In this document: positions 17,548 through 26,739 of the stretch, one piece after another
How positions within the stretch are numbered: position 1 is the first letter of the stretch
Layout of the letters: each line of letters opens with the position of its first letter
Assembly (NCBI RefSeq): GCF_002631185.1
Contig: NZ_PDNU01000021.1
Coordinates: 60,657-124,656, forward strand
Reading direction: 5' to 3'
DNA from: Teichococcus rhizosphaerae
GTDB lineage: Bacteria; Pseudomonadota; Alphaproteobacteria; Acetobacterales; Acetobacteraceae
DNA: 64,000 nucleotides
Position numbers and translations under genes: made by a program
Notes under the pieces: model-generated
What the model saw: the letters and a program-made list of their open reading frames with translations, nothing else
Databases searched by the model: none
Told to the model about the DNA's origin: nothing

Positions 17548-18192
17548 TCAGCCGAAGCGCCGGCCCGCTTCGGTGAAGGTGTAGCCGTTCGCCGCAATCG
17601 CCTCGTCGACCTCCTCGTCCGAGGTCAGATGCTCGTATTCCCTTTCGAGCTGGCGGTAGAGCCAGCGGGCCAGATCACGGAGCGCTTCCGATACGGCATC
17701 TTCTGCATCGGCGGTCATGTCCTGACCTACGGGACTGTCGCGATCAACCATGATGGCCATGCACTGCTCGTGATAGTAGCGCCCCCGCTGAGTCATCGTG
17801 GCTCGGAGCTGGTAGAAGTTGCGCCGCTGAACGGCCTGGAGGGTATCGGCGATCCGGTGAAGCGCGGTATCCGTCGGTGCATAGGCCCGGATGCGGCCGG
17901 CGGCGGATCTCGCGTGTCGGTAGTCGCCCTCGAAGCAGGCTCCGTCGCCCTGGCTCCAGAAGCCCGAAAACCAGATGCAGGGTTTCAAGCGGGTGCTACC
18001 GCCGAACAGTCGGACAGGGCGCCTCCTGAGACTGATGCCCAGGATCATGCAAATGCGTTCGAAGTCGTCATAGACGAACTCGAACCAGTCATAATCGAAG
18101 CCACCCTCGCGGTACCATCCGCGCGCGGCGTCCTTCGCCGCAGTGGAGAGTTCGTCGAGGCGATAGACGATGGTTTCGATGATCTCAGGCAT
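17548..18192 (-). CDS. Conserved ICE protein, annotated in relatives as an antitoxin
   Basis: A 214-residue soluble protein starting MPEIIETIVYRLDELSTAAK. It contains ARGWYREGGFDYDWFEFVYD, SGFWSQGDGACFEG and an acidic C-terminus ending TFTEAGRRFG. Close relatives are common in proteobacterial ICEs and plasmids, where they are often labelled as antitoxin of a toxin-antitoxin stability system; I know of no experimental support. The start at 18192 is set by GGAGGT 8 nt upstream, inside the end of the preceding gene (8-bp overlap). No toxin is obvious beside it. Confidence 0.75.
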   Translation of the reverse strand: MPEIIETIVYRLDELSTAAKDAARGWYREGGFDYDWFEFVYDDFERICMILGISLRRRPVRLFGGSTRLKPCIWFSGFWSQGDGACFEGDYRHARSAAGRIRAYAPTDTALHRIADTLQAVQRRNFYQLRATMTQRGRYYHEQCMAIMVDRDSPVGQDMTADAEDAVSEALRDLARWLYRQLEREYEHLTSDEEVDEAIAANGYTFTEAGRRFG

Positions 18193-18601
18193 CGGGATTA
18201 CCTCCATCCACCGCGGCGGCGAGCCAGCCATCGGTGTCGATCCATCCGAGGGTCTCACCCGTGCCGAGGTCGAGGACGTGCGCACCGCCACCGAACGCAT
18301 TGAGCCGGGGCCGCGAGCAGGTATTGGCGTATTGGAAGCCCCAACGGCCCTTGAGGCTAAACTCCGTCGCGCAGAGTTTCACGAACTGGATCAGCCGTTC
18401 TGGATCGCCGGAGACGTCATCCCGTAGCCAGAGCTGCGAGCCGCCGTGCTCCGGCTGGATGGAGACAAGGAAGCCCTCCGACGGCGGTTCTTCCGACGCG
18501 CCGGCTTCGGACAGGGCATTGTAGAGATCGAGTGCGCGCGCGGCGTTCTGAGGTGTGCCGACGTCGAGCAGGCACGAGAAGTGCGTGAAAAAGTCTGCCA
18601 T
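18185..18601 (-). CDS. Conserved hypothetical ICE protein
   Basis: A 138-residue soluble protein starting MADFFTHFSCLLDVGTPQNA. It has no motif I can name; the GGSQLWLRDDVSGDPERLIQ and GWIDTDGWLAAAV segments suggest a compact alpha/beta protein. It is translated from a GGGAG site 15 bp below a strong intrinsic terminator, so its expression may depend on read-through or on a promoter within the hairpin region. It overlaps the next gene by 8 bp, so both probably act together. Confidence 0.65.
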   Translation of the reverse strand: MADFFTHFSCLLDVGTPQNAARALDLYNALSEAGASEEPPSEGFLVSIQPEHGGSQLWLRDDVSGDPERLIQFVKLCATEFSLKGRWGFQYANTCSRPRLNAFGGGAHVLDLGTGETLGWIDTDGWLAAAVDGGNPDA

Positions 18602-18615
18602 GACAGTCTCCCACG

Positions 18616-18646
18616 AAAATAAAAAGGCCCGGCGTGGCGACCGGGC
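18616..18646 (-). terminator. Intrinsic terminator just upstream of a start codon
   Basis: On the minus strand GCCCGG at 18646-18641 and CCGGGC at 18632-18627 form a hairpin with an 8-nt loop, followed by a T-rich tract TTTTTATTTT down to 18616. The ATG of the next gene is at 18601. It either ends parB transcripts or acts as an attenuator for the two genes downstream. Confidence 0.75.
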
Positions 18647-18673
18647 TGATGGAAGGGGCGTGTGAGGAAAGAT

Positions 18674-18697
18674 GCGGGACCACCGGAGCGGTCCCGC
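18674..18697 (-). terminator. Terminator hairpin after parB
   Basis: GCGGGACC at 18674-18681 pairs perfectly with GGTCCCGC at 18690-18697 (8-nt loop). On the minus strand it starts 10 bp after the parB stop and is followed by ATCTTTCC, a weak T-tract. With the stronger terminator at 18616-18646 it makes a tandem pair. Confidence 0.6.
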
Positions 18698-18706
18698 CTG
18701 GATCGG

Positions 18707-20851
18707 CTACTCGGCTGCGATGGCCGGGAGCGGCTCGGTATCTTCGTCCGAAGCTTCCTCGTCGGCTGATAGGAACGCCGGCAGATCCACGGAGCTTGCC
18801 TCAGCTTCGGGTTCGGCCGTTTCGGAGGATGTGTCCGTGTCGGCGAGCCGCAGCGGCTCGGGCAGCCACCGGGCGTCGGCGAGAAGTCGTTCGGCTTCCT
18901 TGGCCATTTCAGCTTTCTTCAGATGCTCTATGAGCTGCGCCGCCCGATCTCCCGCGCCCTCACGCACGGCCTCGACGATGCGTCGCTTCGGCACCCGGCC
19001 GAGATAATTGTCGACCGAAGGACGCCATCCGGCCTCCACCATGTCGAGACCAGTCGCCCGCGCGAGCCGGTCGGCCTGGGTGAGACGGCGTTCGAGCCCG
19101 TCCTGGGACACGCCGTTCCCGCCGTAGGGGTTCGGCTTCTCGTAAAGCGCGTTGACGCCGAAGCTCACGCAATGAGCGAGCAGCGCGAGTCGGCTCGCAT
19201 CGTCGAGTGCCGACAGCCAGTCCCAGAGCGCCTCATCGTCCTGCGGAAGATCGGCCTTCCAGGCGTCCTGACGCTCCGCGATCGCGCATGCGGAGGGGCT
19301 GTCCTTGAGGTCGGCGGCCTGCGCGGGGAAGAAGACGTGTCGCACGGACGCTTCGAGGCATCCGCCGCCGGTGCTGGTGCGCTGGAATGTGTCGATGACG
19401 AGCTTGTGCAGCAGCGCCGTCAGCGCGATCTGTGGGTTACTCGCCACGGCGTCGCGCAGCGCGAGCGTGCGATGGGCGGTCAGTTCGATCACCAGGCGCT
19501 CGGGCAACGGCTTGATAACGTCGTCCTCGTCGTCCTCGCTTTCGATCGGCTGCCCGCCGACCGTGATGACGGTGCGGGACGTGCCGCTCGGTCCGGGTTC
19601 GCCGGCTTGAGCGCCGGTCGCCGCCGTAGCGCCACCGGTCTCGTCGTCGGGCAGAACGAGGGGCGCCTCGTCGTCCGGGCGAACATAGCCGCGGTCGGCC
19701 ACGAGCCTGCCGTCCGCGCCGATGCTCACGAAGACGCCAGCACGCGTGATATCACAGGGATCAAAGATCACCGACCGGGTGTCGAGCTCATCCAGCTGGG
19801 CCTCGATTTCGCCGAGCCGCGCATCGACCTCGTCTGGCAATTCGTCCGCACCTTCACACTCTGCTTCGAGCCGCTGATACTCAGCGTTGAGCGCGTCGAT
19901 CGTCGCCTGTTCGTCAGCCGATCGTTCGGCGGCGACACCGTCGATCTGGCGCAGACCGTGGGTGTGACCGTAGGGGAAGTCGGCAGCGACCTCGATCCAC
20001 TTCCAACCTTCGGCCGCGATGGCCTCAGCCTCTGTCTTCAGCTTGGCGGCAACCAGGGTATCGAGCAGGGCGACATCGGCGAGCCAGCCGCCATCGTCCT
20101 GTTGGAAGAGATCGCGCAGGACCGTGCCGCCAGCGGCTTCATAGGCATCGAGCCCGACGAACATGGCGCGGCGGTCCGACGCGCGCACCGTCTTCTCGGT
20201 CAGCATGCGGCGGATCTGATAGGGCTCCTTGGACCAGGAGCTTGCGATCGTCTCCCAGACCTGTTCCTGCCTCGGATGGTCGGCGCTGACCGTGAAGGCC
20301 ATCAGCTGCTCCAGCGTCATGCCGTCCTCGGCATAGATGTCGAGAAGCTTCGGCGAGACGCCGGCAAGACGCAGACGCTGCTTCACCACATGAGCGGAGG
20401 TGAAGAAGGCCGCGGCAATTTCTTCCTCGGACTGGCCCTTGTCGCGCAGCGCCTGGAACGCCCGGAACTGATCGAGCGGGTGGAGCGGGGCACGCTGAAG
20501 GTTCTCTGCCAGGGAGTCGTCTTCGGCCAGAATCGGCGTGGCGGGATCGCGCACCACGCACGGCACTGCGGCTGTCTTGGCGAGGCGCTTCTGCTTCACC
20601 AGACGCTCGAGCGCCCGGTAGCGACGCCCACCGGCCGGGATCTCGTACAGGCCGGTCTCTGCGCCATCGGCATCGATGATAGGACGGACGTTGAGGCTCT
20701 GCAGGAGACCGCGGCGGGCGATGTCCTCGGCGAGTTCCTCGATCGAAATGCCGGCTTTGATGCGCCGGACGTTCGCCTGCGAGAGCGTGAGCTTGTTGAA
20801 GGGGATGTCGCGCGATGGCGAGAGGATGATCTTCTGAATGGCAGTGGCCAT
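18707..20851 (-). CDS. ParB/RepB/Spo0J-like protein, long ICE form
   Basis: A 714-residue protein. Residues 15-110 hold the ParB N-terminal domain (LTLSQANVRRIKAGISIEEL, GLLQSLNVRP, IPAGGRRYRALE, DDSLAENLQRAPLHPLDQFR), followed by the helix-turn-helix KorB-like region. The long C-terminal half is acidic and alanine-rich and typical of ICE ParB proteins, not of chromosomal ParB of about 300 residues. The start at 20851 (MATAIQK) is preceded by GGAGA within the leader element. It lies in the antirestriction and helicase block rather than beside parA, so the role may be DNA processing during transfer instead of partition. Confidence 0.85.
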   Translation of the reverse strand: MATAIQKIILSPSRDIPFNKLTLSQANVRRIKAGISIEELAEDIARRGLLQSLNVRPIIDADGAETGLYEIPAGGRRYRALERLVKQKRLAKTAAVPCVVRDPATPILAEDDSLAENLQRAPLHPLDQFRAFQALRDKGQSEEEIAAAFFTSAHVVKQRLRLAGVSPKLLDIYAEDGMTLEQLMAFTVSADHPRQEQVWETIASSWSKEPYQIRRMLTEKTVRASDRRAMFVGLDAYEAAGGTVLRDLFQQDDGGWLADVALLDTLVAAKLKTEAEAIAAEGWKWIEVAADFPYGHTHGLRQIDGVAAERSADEQATIDALNAEYQRLEAECEGADELPDEVDARLGEIEAQLDELDTRSVIFDPCDITRAGVFVSIGADGRLVADRGYVRPDDEAPLVLPDDETGGATAATGAQAGEPGPSGTSRTVITVGGQPIESEDDEDDVIKPLPERLVIELTAHRTLALRDAVASNPQIALTALLHKLVIDTFQRTSTGGGCLEASVRHVFFPAQAADLKDSPSACAIAERQDAWKADLPQDDEALWDWLSALDDASRLALLAHCVSFGVNALYEKPNPYGGNGVSQDGLERRLTQADRLARATGLDMVEAGWRPSVDNYLGRVPKRRIVEAVREGAGDRAAQLIEHLKKAEMAKEAERLLADARWLPEPLRLADTDTSSETAEPEAEASSVDLPAFLSADEEASDEDTEPLPAIAAE

Positions 20852-20909
20852 GACAGGTCTCCGCGACGGGCGGCCGGGAGCCTCTCTCCCGACCTCCAAC
20901 CCGTCACGA
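20852..20909 (-). promoter_or_regulatory. Leader element, copy B (before the long parB)
   Basis: On the minus strand CGTGACGGGT (20908-20899) pairs with GCCCGTCGCG (20871-20862). It encloses a hairpin with GGAG on one side and CTCC on the other around GGGAGAGAG. The copy before ardC has GAAG/CTTC at the same place, a compensatory change. The parB ribosome site GGAGA directly follows the outer stem, so stem formation could control translation. Confidence 0.65.
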
Positions 20910-21011
20910 AAATCGGCGCAGCCCTCTTCCTCTCATTGCTTCCGGAAAGCCGGAACGCCGTAGAGCCGGAAAGACGGGACTGCGCCGATGCTTGGAGTGG
21001 AAGCGAGTGGG

Positions 21012-21980
21012 TCAGGCTGCCTGGCGTTCGGCCTCGGGAGTGGTGGCAATTGCCTGACCCGGTTCGCCCGCATGTGGGGCGAAGGCCAGCAACCAGTCCG
21101 CTGCCTTGCTCGCCTGACTGGCTGCACGGACGATGGCGCGATTGTCCTCGCGCAGGACCTCGGCCCAGGATCCGATGTAGTCGGCGTGGCGGACGGTCGG
21201 GGCGATGCCGAGGGCGGCGCAGCAGAAGGCCGAGGCGATTTCGGCCACCAGTTCCTCGAACGCGTATTTCTTGGAGCCGAACGATCCTGTGAGATCGCGT
21301 CCGAGCCGATGGGCTGCGCCGCTGGCATGGGCGCATTCATGCAGCGCCGTGCGATGCCAGTTGATGGGCTCGAAGAAGGCCTGGGGCGGCGGCACCATCA
21401 CATAGTCAGGTGCCGGCGCGTAGTAAGCCCGGTCGCCGCCGATGCGAAAGTCGATTCCGCTCGCCCGGATCAGCGCGTCGACCGTGGGCTCGATCAGCCC
21501 GGGTTCGGGCGCCGGCACAGCGGCCACGAGGTCCTCGGGCAGGCCGTCACACTGAGCGACGTTGAAGACCGTGAAGCGCTTCAGGAACGGGATCGCCTGT
21601 GCCTCGTCGCCGGTCTCTCGCGCACGACGGCGTTCATCGTCCGGCACGAAGCGGTCGGCATAGACGACGGTGGTGCCGCGCTCGCCCTTGCGGACATTGC
21701 CGCCAAGCGACAGGGCCTGGCGGAAGGTCAGCCAGCCTTGGCTCGGGAAGCCGTGCGAGATCACCGCGCCCCAGAGGATCAGCACATTGACCCCCGAGTA
21801 GCCGCGCCCGGTTGCGGCGTTGGTCGGCATGGCGAGCGGCGCCTTGGCCGCGGCCGTCCCCCAGGGCTGGACCCAGGGCAACCGTCCGGCCTCCAGTTCG
21901 GCCAGAATCTTGCCGGTGATTTCGTCATACAGGCTCTTCCGGTCGGCGCTCGGCCGGCCGCGTGGATCAAGTTTCGACAT
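21012..21980 (-). CDS. ardC: ArdC-type antirestriction protein
   Basis: A 322-residue protein of the ArdC family: an N-terminal ssDNA-binding domain (residues 15-150: LYDEITGKILAELEAGRLPW, MPTNAATGRGYSGVNVLILW, LGGNVRKGERGTTVVYAD) and a C-terminal zincin-like metalloprotease domain with HECAH at 214-218. ArdC shields incoming single-stranded DNA from host restriction during conjugation. It is the last backbone gene before the defence cargo and carries copy A of the shared leader. Confidence 0.92.
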   Translation of the reverse strand: MSKLDPRGRPSADRKSLYDEITGKILAELEAGRLPWVQPWGTAAAKAPLAMPTNAATGRGYSGVNVLILWGAVISHGFPSQGWLTFRQALSLGGNVRKGERGTTVVYADRFVPDDERRRARETGDEAQAIPFLKRFTVFNVAQCDGLPEDLVAAVPAPEPGLIEPTVDALIRASGIDFRIGGDRAYYAPAPDYVMVPPPQAFFEPINWHRTALHECAHASGAAHRLGRDLTGSFGSKKYAFEELVAEIASAFCCAALGIAPTVRHADYIGSWAEVLREDNRAIVRAASQASKAADWLLAFAPHAGEPGQAIATTPEAERQAA

Positions 21981-22037
21981 CGCGGGTCTCCGCGACGGGT
22001 GCCGGAAGCCTCTCTCCCAGCCTTCAACCCGTCACGG
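21981..22037 (-). promoter_or_regulatory. Leader element, copy A (before ardC)
   Basis: On the minus strand CGTGACGGGT (22036-22027) pairs with ACCCGTCGCG (22000-21991), ten pairs including one G-U, around an inner GAAG/CTTC hairpin with a GGGAGAGAG loop. The ardC ribosome site lies within the 3' part. The intergenic region goes on to 22235 with one more short hairpin (AGGGGAA/TTCCCCT at 22123-22140) that has no T-tract. Confidence 0.65.
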
Positions 22038-22235
22038 CACAGCCGGCCTGCACTCTCACTCTCGGGGGGCGTTGCGGGGGCTCCCCGCTAGACACGGGTC
22101 GGCAGAGACAAAGTTCAGCCGCAGGGGAAGGCTTTCCCCTCAGATCCTGGGAATGCTCACGATACCAATCAGCGGACCATTGACTACAAATCTGCCGAGG
22201 CTGATGATGCCAATCAGCCGGTAGTCGGAGATGTC

Positions 22236-23456
22236 ATGTTCCAGCGATTCGTTGAGCGGAGGGCGGAGGAGGCGCTTGCAGACACGCCGGTCGTCCTCAT
22301 CGTCGGACCGCGCCGGGCCGGCAAGACGACGCTGGTGCGAAAGATGGGAGAAACCGGCTGGACCTATAGCACACTCGACGACCAGACCGTCCTCGAGGCC
22401 GCCCAGTCCGACCCGGCCGGGTTCATCCGAGGTCTGGATCGCGCCATCATCGACGAGATCCAGCGCGCGCCCAATCTGTTGCTGGCGATCAAGAAGACGG
22501 TCGACGAAGATTATCGCCCGGGCCGTTTCCTGCTGACCGGCTCGGCCAATGTGCTGACCTTGCCGCGCGTCGCTGACAGCCTCGCTGGCCGGATGGAAAC
22601 CATTCGGATGCTGCCCTTGGCTCGGGCGGAAATCGAAAGCCGAGCACCGACCTTTCTGGAACGCCTGTTCGAGGGGACTTTGGAGAGTCAAAGCGCCGCC
22701 ATTGTCGGCGACGAGTTGGTCCAGCTTGCGTTGCGCGGCGGCTTTCCTGAGGCGATTAGTCGTGACAGCGAACGCCGGCGACAAGACTGGGCGCGTGCGT
22801 ATCTCACCTCGATCCTGACCCGTGATCTGCGCGATATCGCTGAAGTTGAGAAGCTCACCGAACTCCCCAAGTTCGTGCGTCTTCTCGCCGAACATTCCGG
22901 GCAGCTCGTCAACTATTCCCAGCTTGCGAGCGGCATCAACGTCAACCACAGGACCGGTCAGCGCTATGTCGGTCTGCTCGAACAGGTGTTCCTGATCGCG
23001 ACCCTGCAGCCATGGTTCACCAATGCGCTCAAGCGCATCGTTAAGACGCCCAAGCTGCATTTCCTTGATTCCGGCCTGCTGGCTGCCGCGCGCGGGCTGA
23101 CTTTCGATCGGATCAAGGCGGATCGGGGGGCATTTGGCGCGCTGCTCGAGAGCTTTGTGTTCTCCGAAGTGCTGAAGCTGATGACGGCCTCAGACCTGCG
23201 TCTGACGCCACATCATTTCCGCGATCGGGACATGCGCGAGGTCGACATCGTGCTCGAGCGCGATGACGGCATGATTGCCGCCATCGAGGTGAAGGCGAGC
23301 GCAACGGTCAAGGCCAGCGACTTTTCGGGCCTGCGCGCATTGGCCGAGGCTTGTGGGGACCGCTTCGCGTTTGGCGTCGTCCTCTACGACAGCACGGATG
23401 TCGTGCCGTTCGGAGACCGCCTGGCGGCCGCGCCACTATCGTGTCTGTGGGCGTGA
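22236..23456 (+). CDS. AAA-type ATPase with DUF4143
   Basis: A 406-residue protein: AAA_14 ATPase core with Walker A GPRRAGKTT at about residues 25-33 and Walker B AIIDEIQRAPNL near 72-83, then a DUF4143 C-terminal domain (a PD-(D/E)XK-like fold) with SFVFSEVLKL, VDIVLER and AAIEVKAS. Members are widespread and linked to defence islands, mobile elements and toxin-antitoxin-like roles without settled function. It lies 10 bp before the helicase gene on the same strand. It may thus be part of the extended restriction cluster or an independent neighbour. Confidence 0.87.
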   Translation: MFQRFVERRAEEALADTPVVLIVGPRRAGKTTLVRKMGETGWTYSTLDDQTVLEAAQSDPAGFIRGLDRAIIDEIQRAPNLLLAIKKTVDEDYRPGRFLLTGSANVLTLPRVADSLAGRMETIRMLPLARAEIESRAPTFLERLFEGTLESQSAAIVGDELVQLALRGGFPEAISRDSERRRQDWARAYLTSILTRDLRDIAEVEKLTELPKFVRLLAEHSGQLVNYSQLASGINVNHRTGQRYVGLLEQVFLIATLQPWFTNALKRIVKTPKLHFLDSGLLAAARGLTFDRIKADRGAFGALLESFVFSEVLKLMTASDLRLTPHHFRDRDMREVDIVLERDDGMIAAIEVKASATVKASDFSGLRALAEACGDRFAFGVVLYDSTDVVPFGDRLAAAPLSCLWA

Positions 23457-23466
23457 GGAAAAGCCG

Positions 23467-26400
23467 ATGAAGATAATCGACAACACCTCACTGCTTCTCG
23501 GCGATGACCTAAAGGCGACGTTGGGGCGTGGCGCTCGGATCAAAATCGCAGCGTCCTGCTTCTCGATCTATGCGTTCGAGGCCCTGAAGGCGGAGTTTTC
23601 GAAGGTCGAAAGCCTACAGTTCATTTTCACAGCCCCGACCTTCGTCGCGACGGATGTGACTGACCGCCTCCGCAAGGAGCGGCGAGAGTTCTTCATCCCA
23701 AAGACGACGCGAGAGCGGGGGCTCTACGGCACCGAGTTCGAGATTCAGCTTCGCAACAAGCTCACGCAGCGCGCAGTCGCGCGCGAGTGCGCCGAATGGA
23801 TACGAAAGAAGGCTCGCTTCAAGTCGAACAAGACTAAGGCACCGATGCAGCAGTTCATTCACGCAGGATCGGAAGCCGGCGACGTCGCCTACATGCCGAT
23901 TAGCGGGTTCACGGCCGTTGACCTGGGCTATCAGAAGGGCGACGCCGTCTCGAATCTCGTTACGCGCATCGACGATGCGGCGCACACACAGGTCTATCTG
24001 CAACTGTTCAATCAGATCTGGAACGATGAGGACAAGGTCAGCGACGTCACCGCCGCCATCTGCGACCACATCGAGTCCGTCTACCAGGAAAATTCACCTG
24101 AACGGATCTACTTCCACATCCTCTACAACCTCTTCCAGGATTTCCTCGAAGAGATTGATCAGGATGCGCTGCCAAACGATCTGACCGGCTACAAGGACAG
24201 CCTCGTCTGGAACAAGCTGTTCAACTACCAGAGGGATGCTGCCACTGGTATCATCAACAAGCTGGAGATGCACAACGGGTGCATTCTGGCGGACAGCGTC
24301 GGCCTCGGGAAAACCTTCACCGCGCTCGCGGTCATCAAATATTACGAACTGCGCAATCGGTCGGTGCTCGTCCTGTGCCCGAAGAAGCTTGCGGACAATT
24401 GGCGCAACTACAACACCAATCTGACCACGAACATCTTCGCCAAGGACCGCTTCAACTACGACGTACTGAGCCATACCGATCTCTCCCGCACCTCAGGAGA
24501 GGCGTTCGGGATTCCGCTGAACCGCGTGAACTGGGGTAACTACGATCTCGTCGTCATCGATGAGTCGCACAATTTCCGGAACAACGATGTCTTTAAGGAT
24601 CGGGAGACCCGCTACCAGAAACTGATGAACAAGGTCATCCGCGCCGGCGTGAAGACCAAGGTTCTGATGCTGTCGGCGACGCCGGTGAACAACCGGTTCA
24701 ACGACCTGCGCAATCAGCTCGCGCTGGCCTATGAAGGGGATTCAGAAAACCTCAGCCGCAAGCTGAAAACCAAGACCGGGATCGAAGAGATTTTCCGGCG
24801 CGCCCAAAAGGCGTTCAATGCCTGGTCGGATCTGCCGCCGCACGAGCGAACCGCAGCCGCAATCCTGAAGGCCCTGGACTTCGATTTCTTCGAGATGCTC
24901 GATGCCGTGACGATCGCCCGGTCGCGCAAGCATATCGAGACTTTCTACGACACCAAGGATATCGGAAAATTCCCCCAGCGCCGAAAGCCGCTGTCGTACC
25001 AATGCCCGATCACTCATCGCTCCGACGTGCTCGGCCTCAACGACATCTTCGGCAGCCTGTCGGTGCTCAAGCTCGCTGTTTATGCCCCGATCAGCTACAT
25101 TCTGCCGAGCCGGCTGCGGAAGTACGAAGAAATCTACGACACCCAGGTGGAGGGTGGTCGCGGCAAGCTGCGCCAGGCTGACCGCGAGCGTAGCCTTCAG
25201 GCGCTTATGACCACCAACCTGCTCAAGCGGTTGGAGAGTTCGGTCGAAGCCTTCCGCCTCACCCTGCGGGCGCTCAGCGGCAACATCGCGCAGACCCTTA
25301 AGGCGATCGAGACCTTTGAGCGCACGGGCGCCGCCGCGAGTGTGACCGACCATCTCGGCGATCCCGGTTTCGATCCCGACGATGATGATCTGAATGGTCT
25401 GGATGAGTTCACGGTCGGCAAGAAGATTCAGATCAGTCTGTCGGACATGGACCTTCCATCGTGGAAGCACGACCTCACCGCGGATCTCACGCTGATCGGT
25501 GACCTGATCGCCTCGATGGACAAGGTGGTTCCGGAGGATGATGCCAAGCTGCAGCATCTGAAGGACGTCATCACCCGCAAGGTCGCTGACCCGCTCAACC
25601 CCGGCAACCGCAAGGTTCTGATCTTCACCGCCTTCGCAGACACGGCGAAGTACCTCTACGCCAATTTGGCGCCGGCCTTTCTTCAGTCGCACGGCCTGCA
25701 CTGCGGCATGGTCACCGGCTCCGACGCGCCGAAGAGCACGCTGAAGAAAAGCTATGACTTCCAGTCCCTGCTGACCCTGTTCTCGCCGCGCGCAAAGGAG
25801 AAGCATCTGGTCCTGCCGCACGAAACCGGCGAGATCGACATCCTTATCGGAACGGATTGCATCTCCGAGGGCCAGAACCTCCAGGATTGCGACTATCTGA
25901 TCAACTACGACATTCATTGGAACCCGGTGCGGATCATCCAGCGGTTTGGCCGCATCGACCGTATCGGGTCTCCCAATGCGCAAATCCAGCTCGTCAACTA
26001 TTGGCCGGAAATCTCGCTGGACGAGTACATCAATCTCAAGGAGCGCGTCGAAAACCGCATGATGATCGCCGACGTCACGGCGACCGGCGACGACAACGTG
26101 CTGACGGCCAAGAGCAGCGACATTGCCTACCGGAAGGAGCAGCTCAAGCGGCTCCAGGAAGAGGTGATCGAGCTGGAGGACGTGCGGACCGGGATTTCCA
26201 TCACGGATCTCGGCCTCAACGATTTCCGTATGGACCTTCTGAACCACATCAAGGAGCACGGCGATCTCGAGCATCTGCCCAACGGCATGCACGCGGTTGT
26301 GCCGGCACAGCCGGCGCTCGGGCTGAAGCCCGGTGTGATCTTCGCGCTGAAGAACATCCATGACAGCGTGAACATCAACCAGCAGAACCGGCTGCACCCT

Positions 26401-26739
26401 TATTACCTCGTCTATGTCGGTCACGGCGGTGGGGTCATCATCGACCATACCGAGGTGAAGTGCTTGCTCGATCTGATCCGCACGAGCTGCAAGGGCCAGG
26501 CAGAGCCGATCCGGGCGGTCTGCCAGCTGTTCAACGAGCGGACGCAGGACGGCCGGAAGATGGAGCATTGCTCCGCCCTTCTGAGTGCGGCGATCCGCTC
26601 GATGATAGAGGTCAAGGAAGAGAAGGACATTGACAGCCTGTTCAGCGGTGGGCGGACCACGGCGCTGGTCCACACCATCGCCGGGCTCGACGATTTCGAG
26701 CTGATCGCCTTCCTCGTGATCGAGGAGGGGGCCACATGA
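23467..26739 (+). CDS. SNF2-like helicase with degenerate PLD-type N-terminus
   Basis: A 1,090-residue protein. Residues 1-170 resemble a phospholipase D-like domain (IKIAASCFSIYAFEAL), but I see no HxK motif, so it is probably inactive. The superfamily 2 helicase core has Walker A DSVGLGKTFTA near residue 275, DESH near 362, and motif VI RIIQRFGRIDRIGS near 822. The start is ATG 23467, preceded by GAGGAAAAGCC. It overlaps the DUF4391 gene by 4 bp (ATGA). The helicase, DUF4391, Mod, Res order suggests an ATP-dependent translocase accessory to type III restriction. Related PLD-helicases also occur in other defence systems, but the partner set differs. Confidence 0.85.
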   Translation: MKIIDNTSLLLGDDLKATLGRGARIKIAASCFSIYAFEALKAEFSKVESLQFIFTAPTFVATDVTDRLRKERREFFIPKTTRERGLYGTEFEIQLRNKLTQRAVARECAEWIRKKARFKSNKTKAPMQQFIHAGSEAGDVAYMPISGFTAVDLGYQKGDAVSNLVTRIDDAAHTQVYLQLFNQIWNDEDKVSDVTAAICDHIESVYQENSPERIYFHILYNLFQDFLEEIDQDALPNDLTGYKDSLVWNKLFNYQRDAATGIINKLEMHNGCILADSVGLGKTFTALAVIKYYELRNRSVLVLCPKKLADNWRNYNTNLTTNIFAKDRFNYDVLSHTDLSRTSGEAFGIPLNRVNWGNYDLVVIDESHNFRNNDVFKDRETRYQKLMNKVIRAGVKTKVLMLSATPVNNRFNDLRNQLALAYEGDSENLSRKLKTKTGIEEIFRRAQKAFNAWSDLPPHERTAAAILKALDFDFFEMLDAVTIARSRKHIETFYDTKDIGKFPQRRKPLSYQCPITHRSDVLGLNDIFGSLSVLKLAVYAPISYILPSRLRKYEEIYDTQVEGGRGKLRQADRERSLQALMTTNLLKRLESSVEAFRLTLRALSGNIAQTLKAIETFERTGAAASVTDHLGDPGFDPDDDDLNGLDEFTVGKKIQISLSDMDLPSWKHDLTADLTLIGDLIASMDKVVPEDDAKLQHLKDVITRKVADPLNPGNRKVLIFTAFADTAKYLYANLAPAFLQSHGLHCGMVTGSDAPKSTLKKSYDFQSLLTLFSPRAKEKHLVLPHETGEIDILIGTDCISEGQNLQDCDYLINYDIHWNPVRIIQRFGRIDRIGSPNAQIQLVNYWPEISLDEYINLKERVENRMMIADVTATGDDNVLTAKSSDIAYRKEQLKRLQEEVIELEDVRTGISITDLGLNDFRMDLLNHIKEHGDLEHLPNGMHAVVPAQPALGLKPGVIFALKNIHDSVNINQQNRLHPYYLVYVGHGGGVIIDHTEVKCLLDLIRTSCKGQAEPIRAVCQLFNERTQDGRKMEHCSALLSAAIRSMIEVKEEKDIDSLFSGGRTTALVHTIAGLDDFELIAFLVIEEGAT

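Noticed and set aside
18923..21292. 789-codon plus-strand ORF opposite parB and ardC
   Set aside because: It is the complement of clear parB and ardC coding sequence; high GC gives long open frames on the other strand, and it has no family similarity.
22123..22140. Hairpin AGGGGAA/TTCCCCT as a terminator
   Set aside because: Only 7 pairs with no T-tract on either strand, in the divergent gap between ardC and the ATPase.
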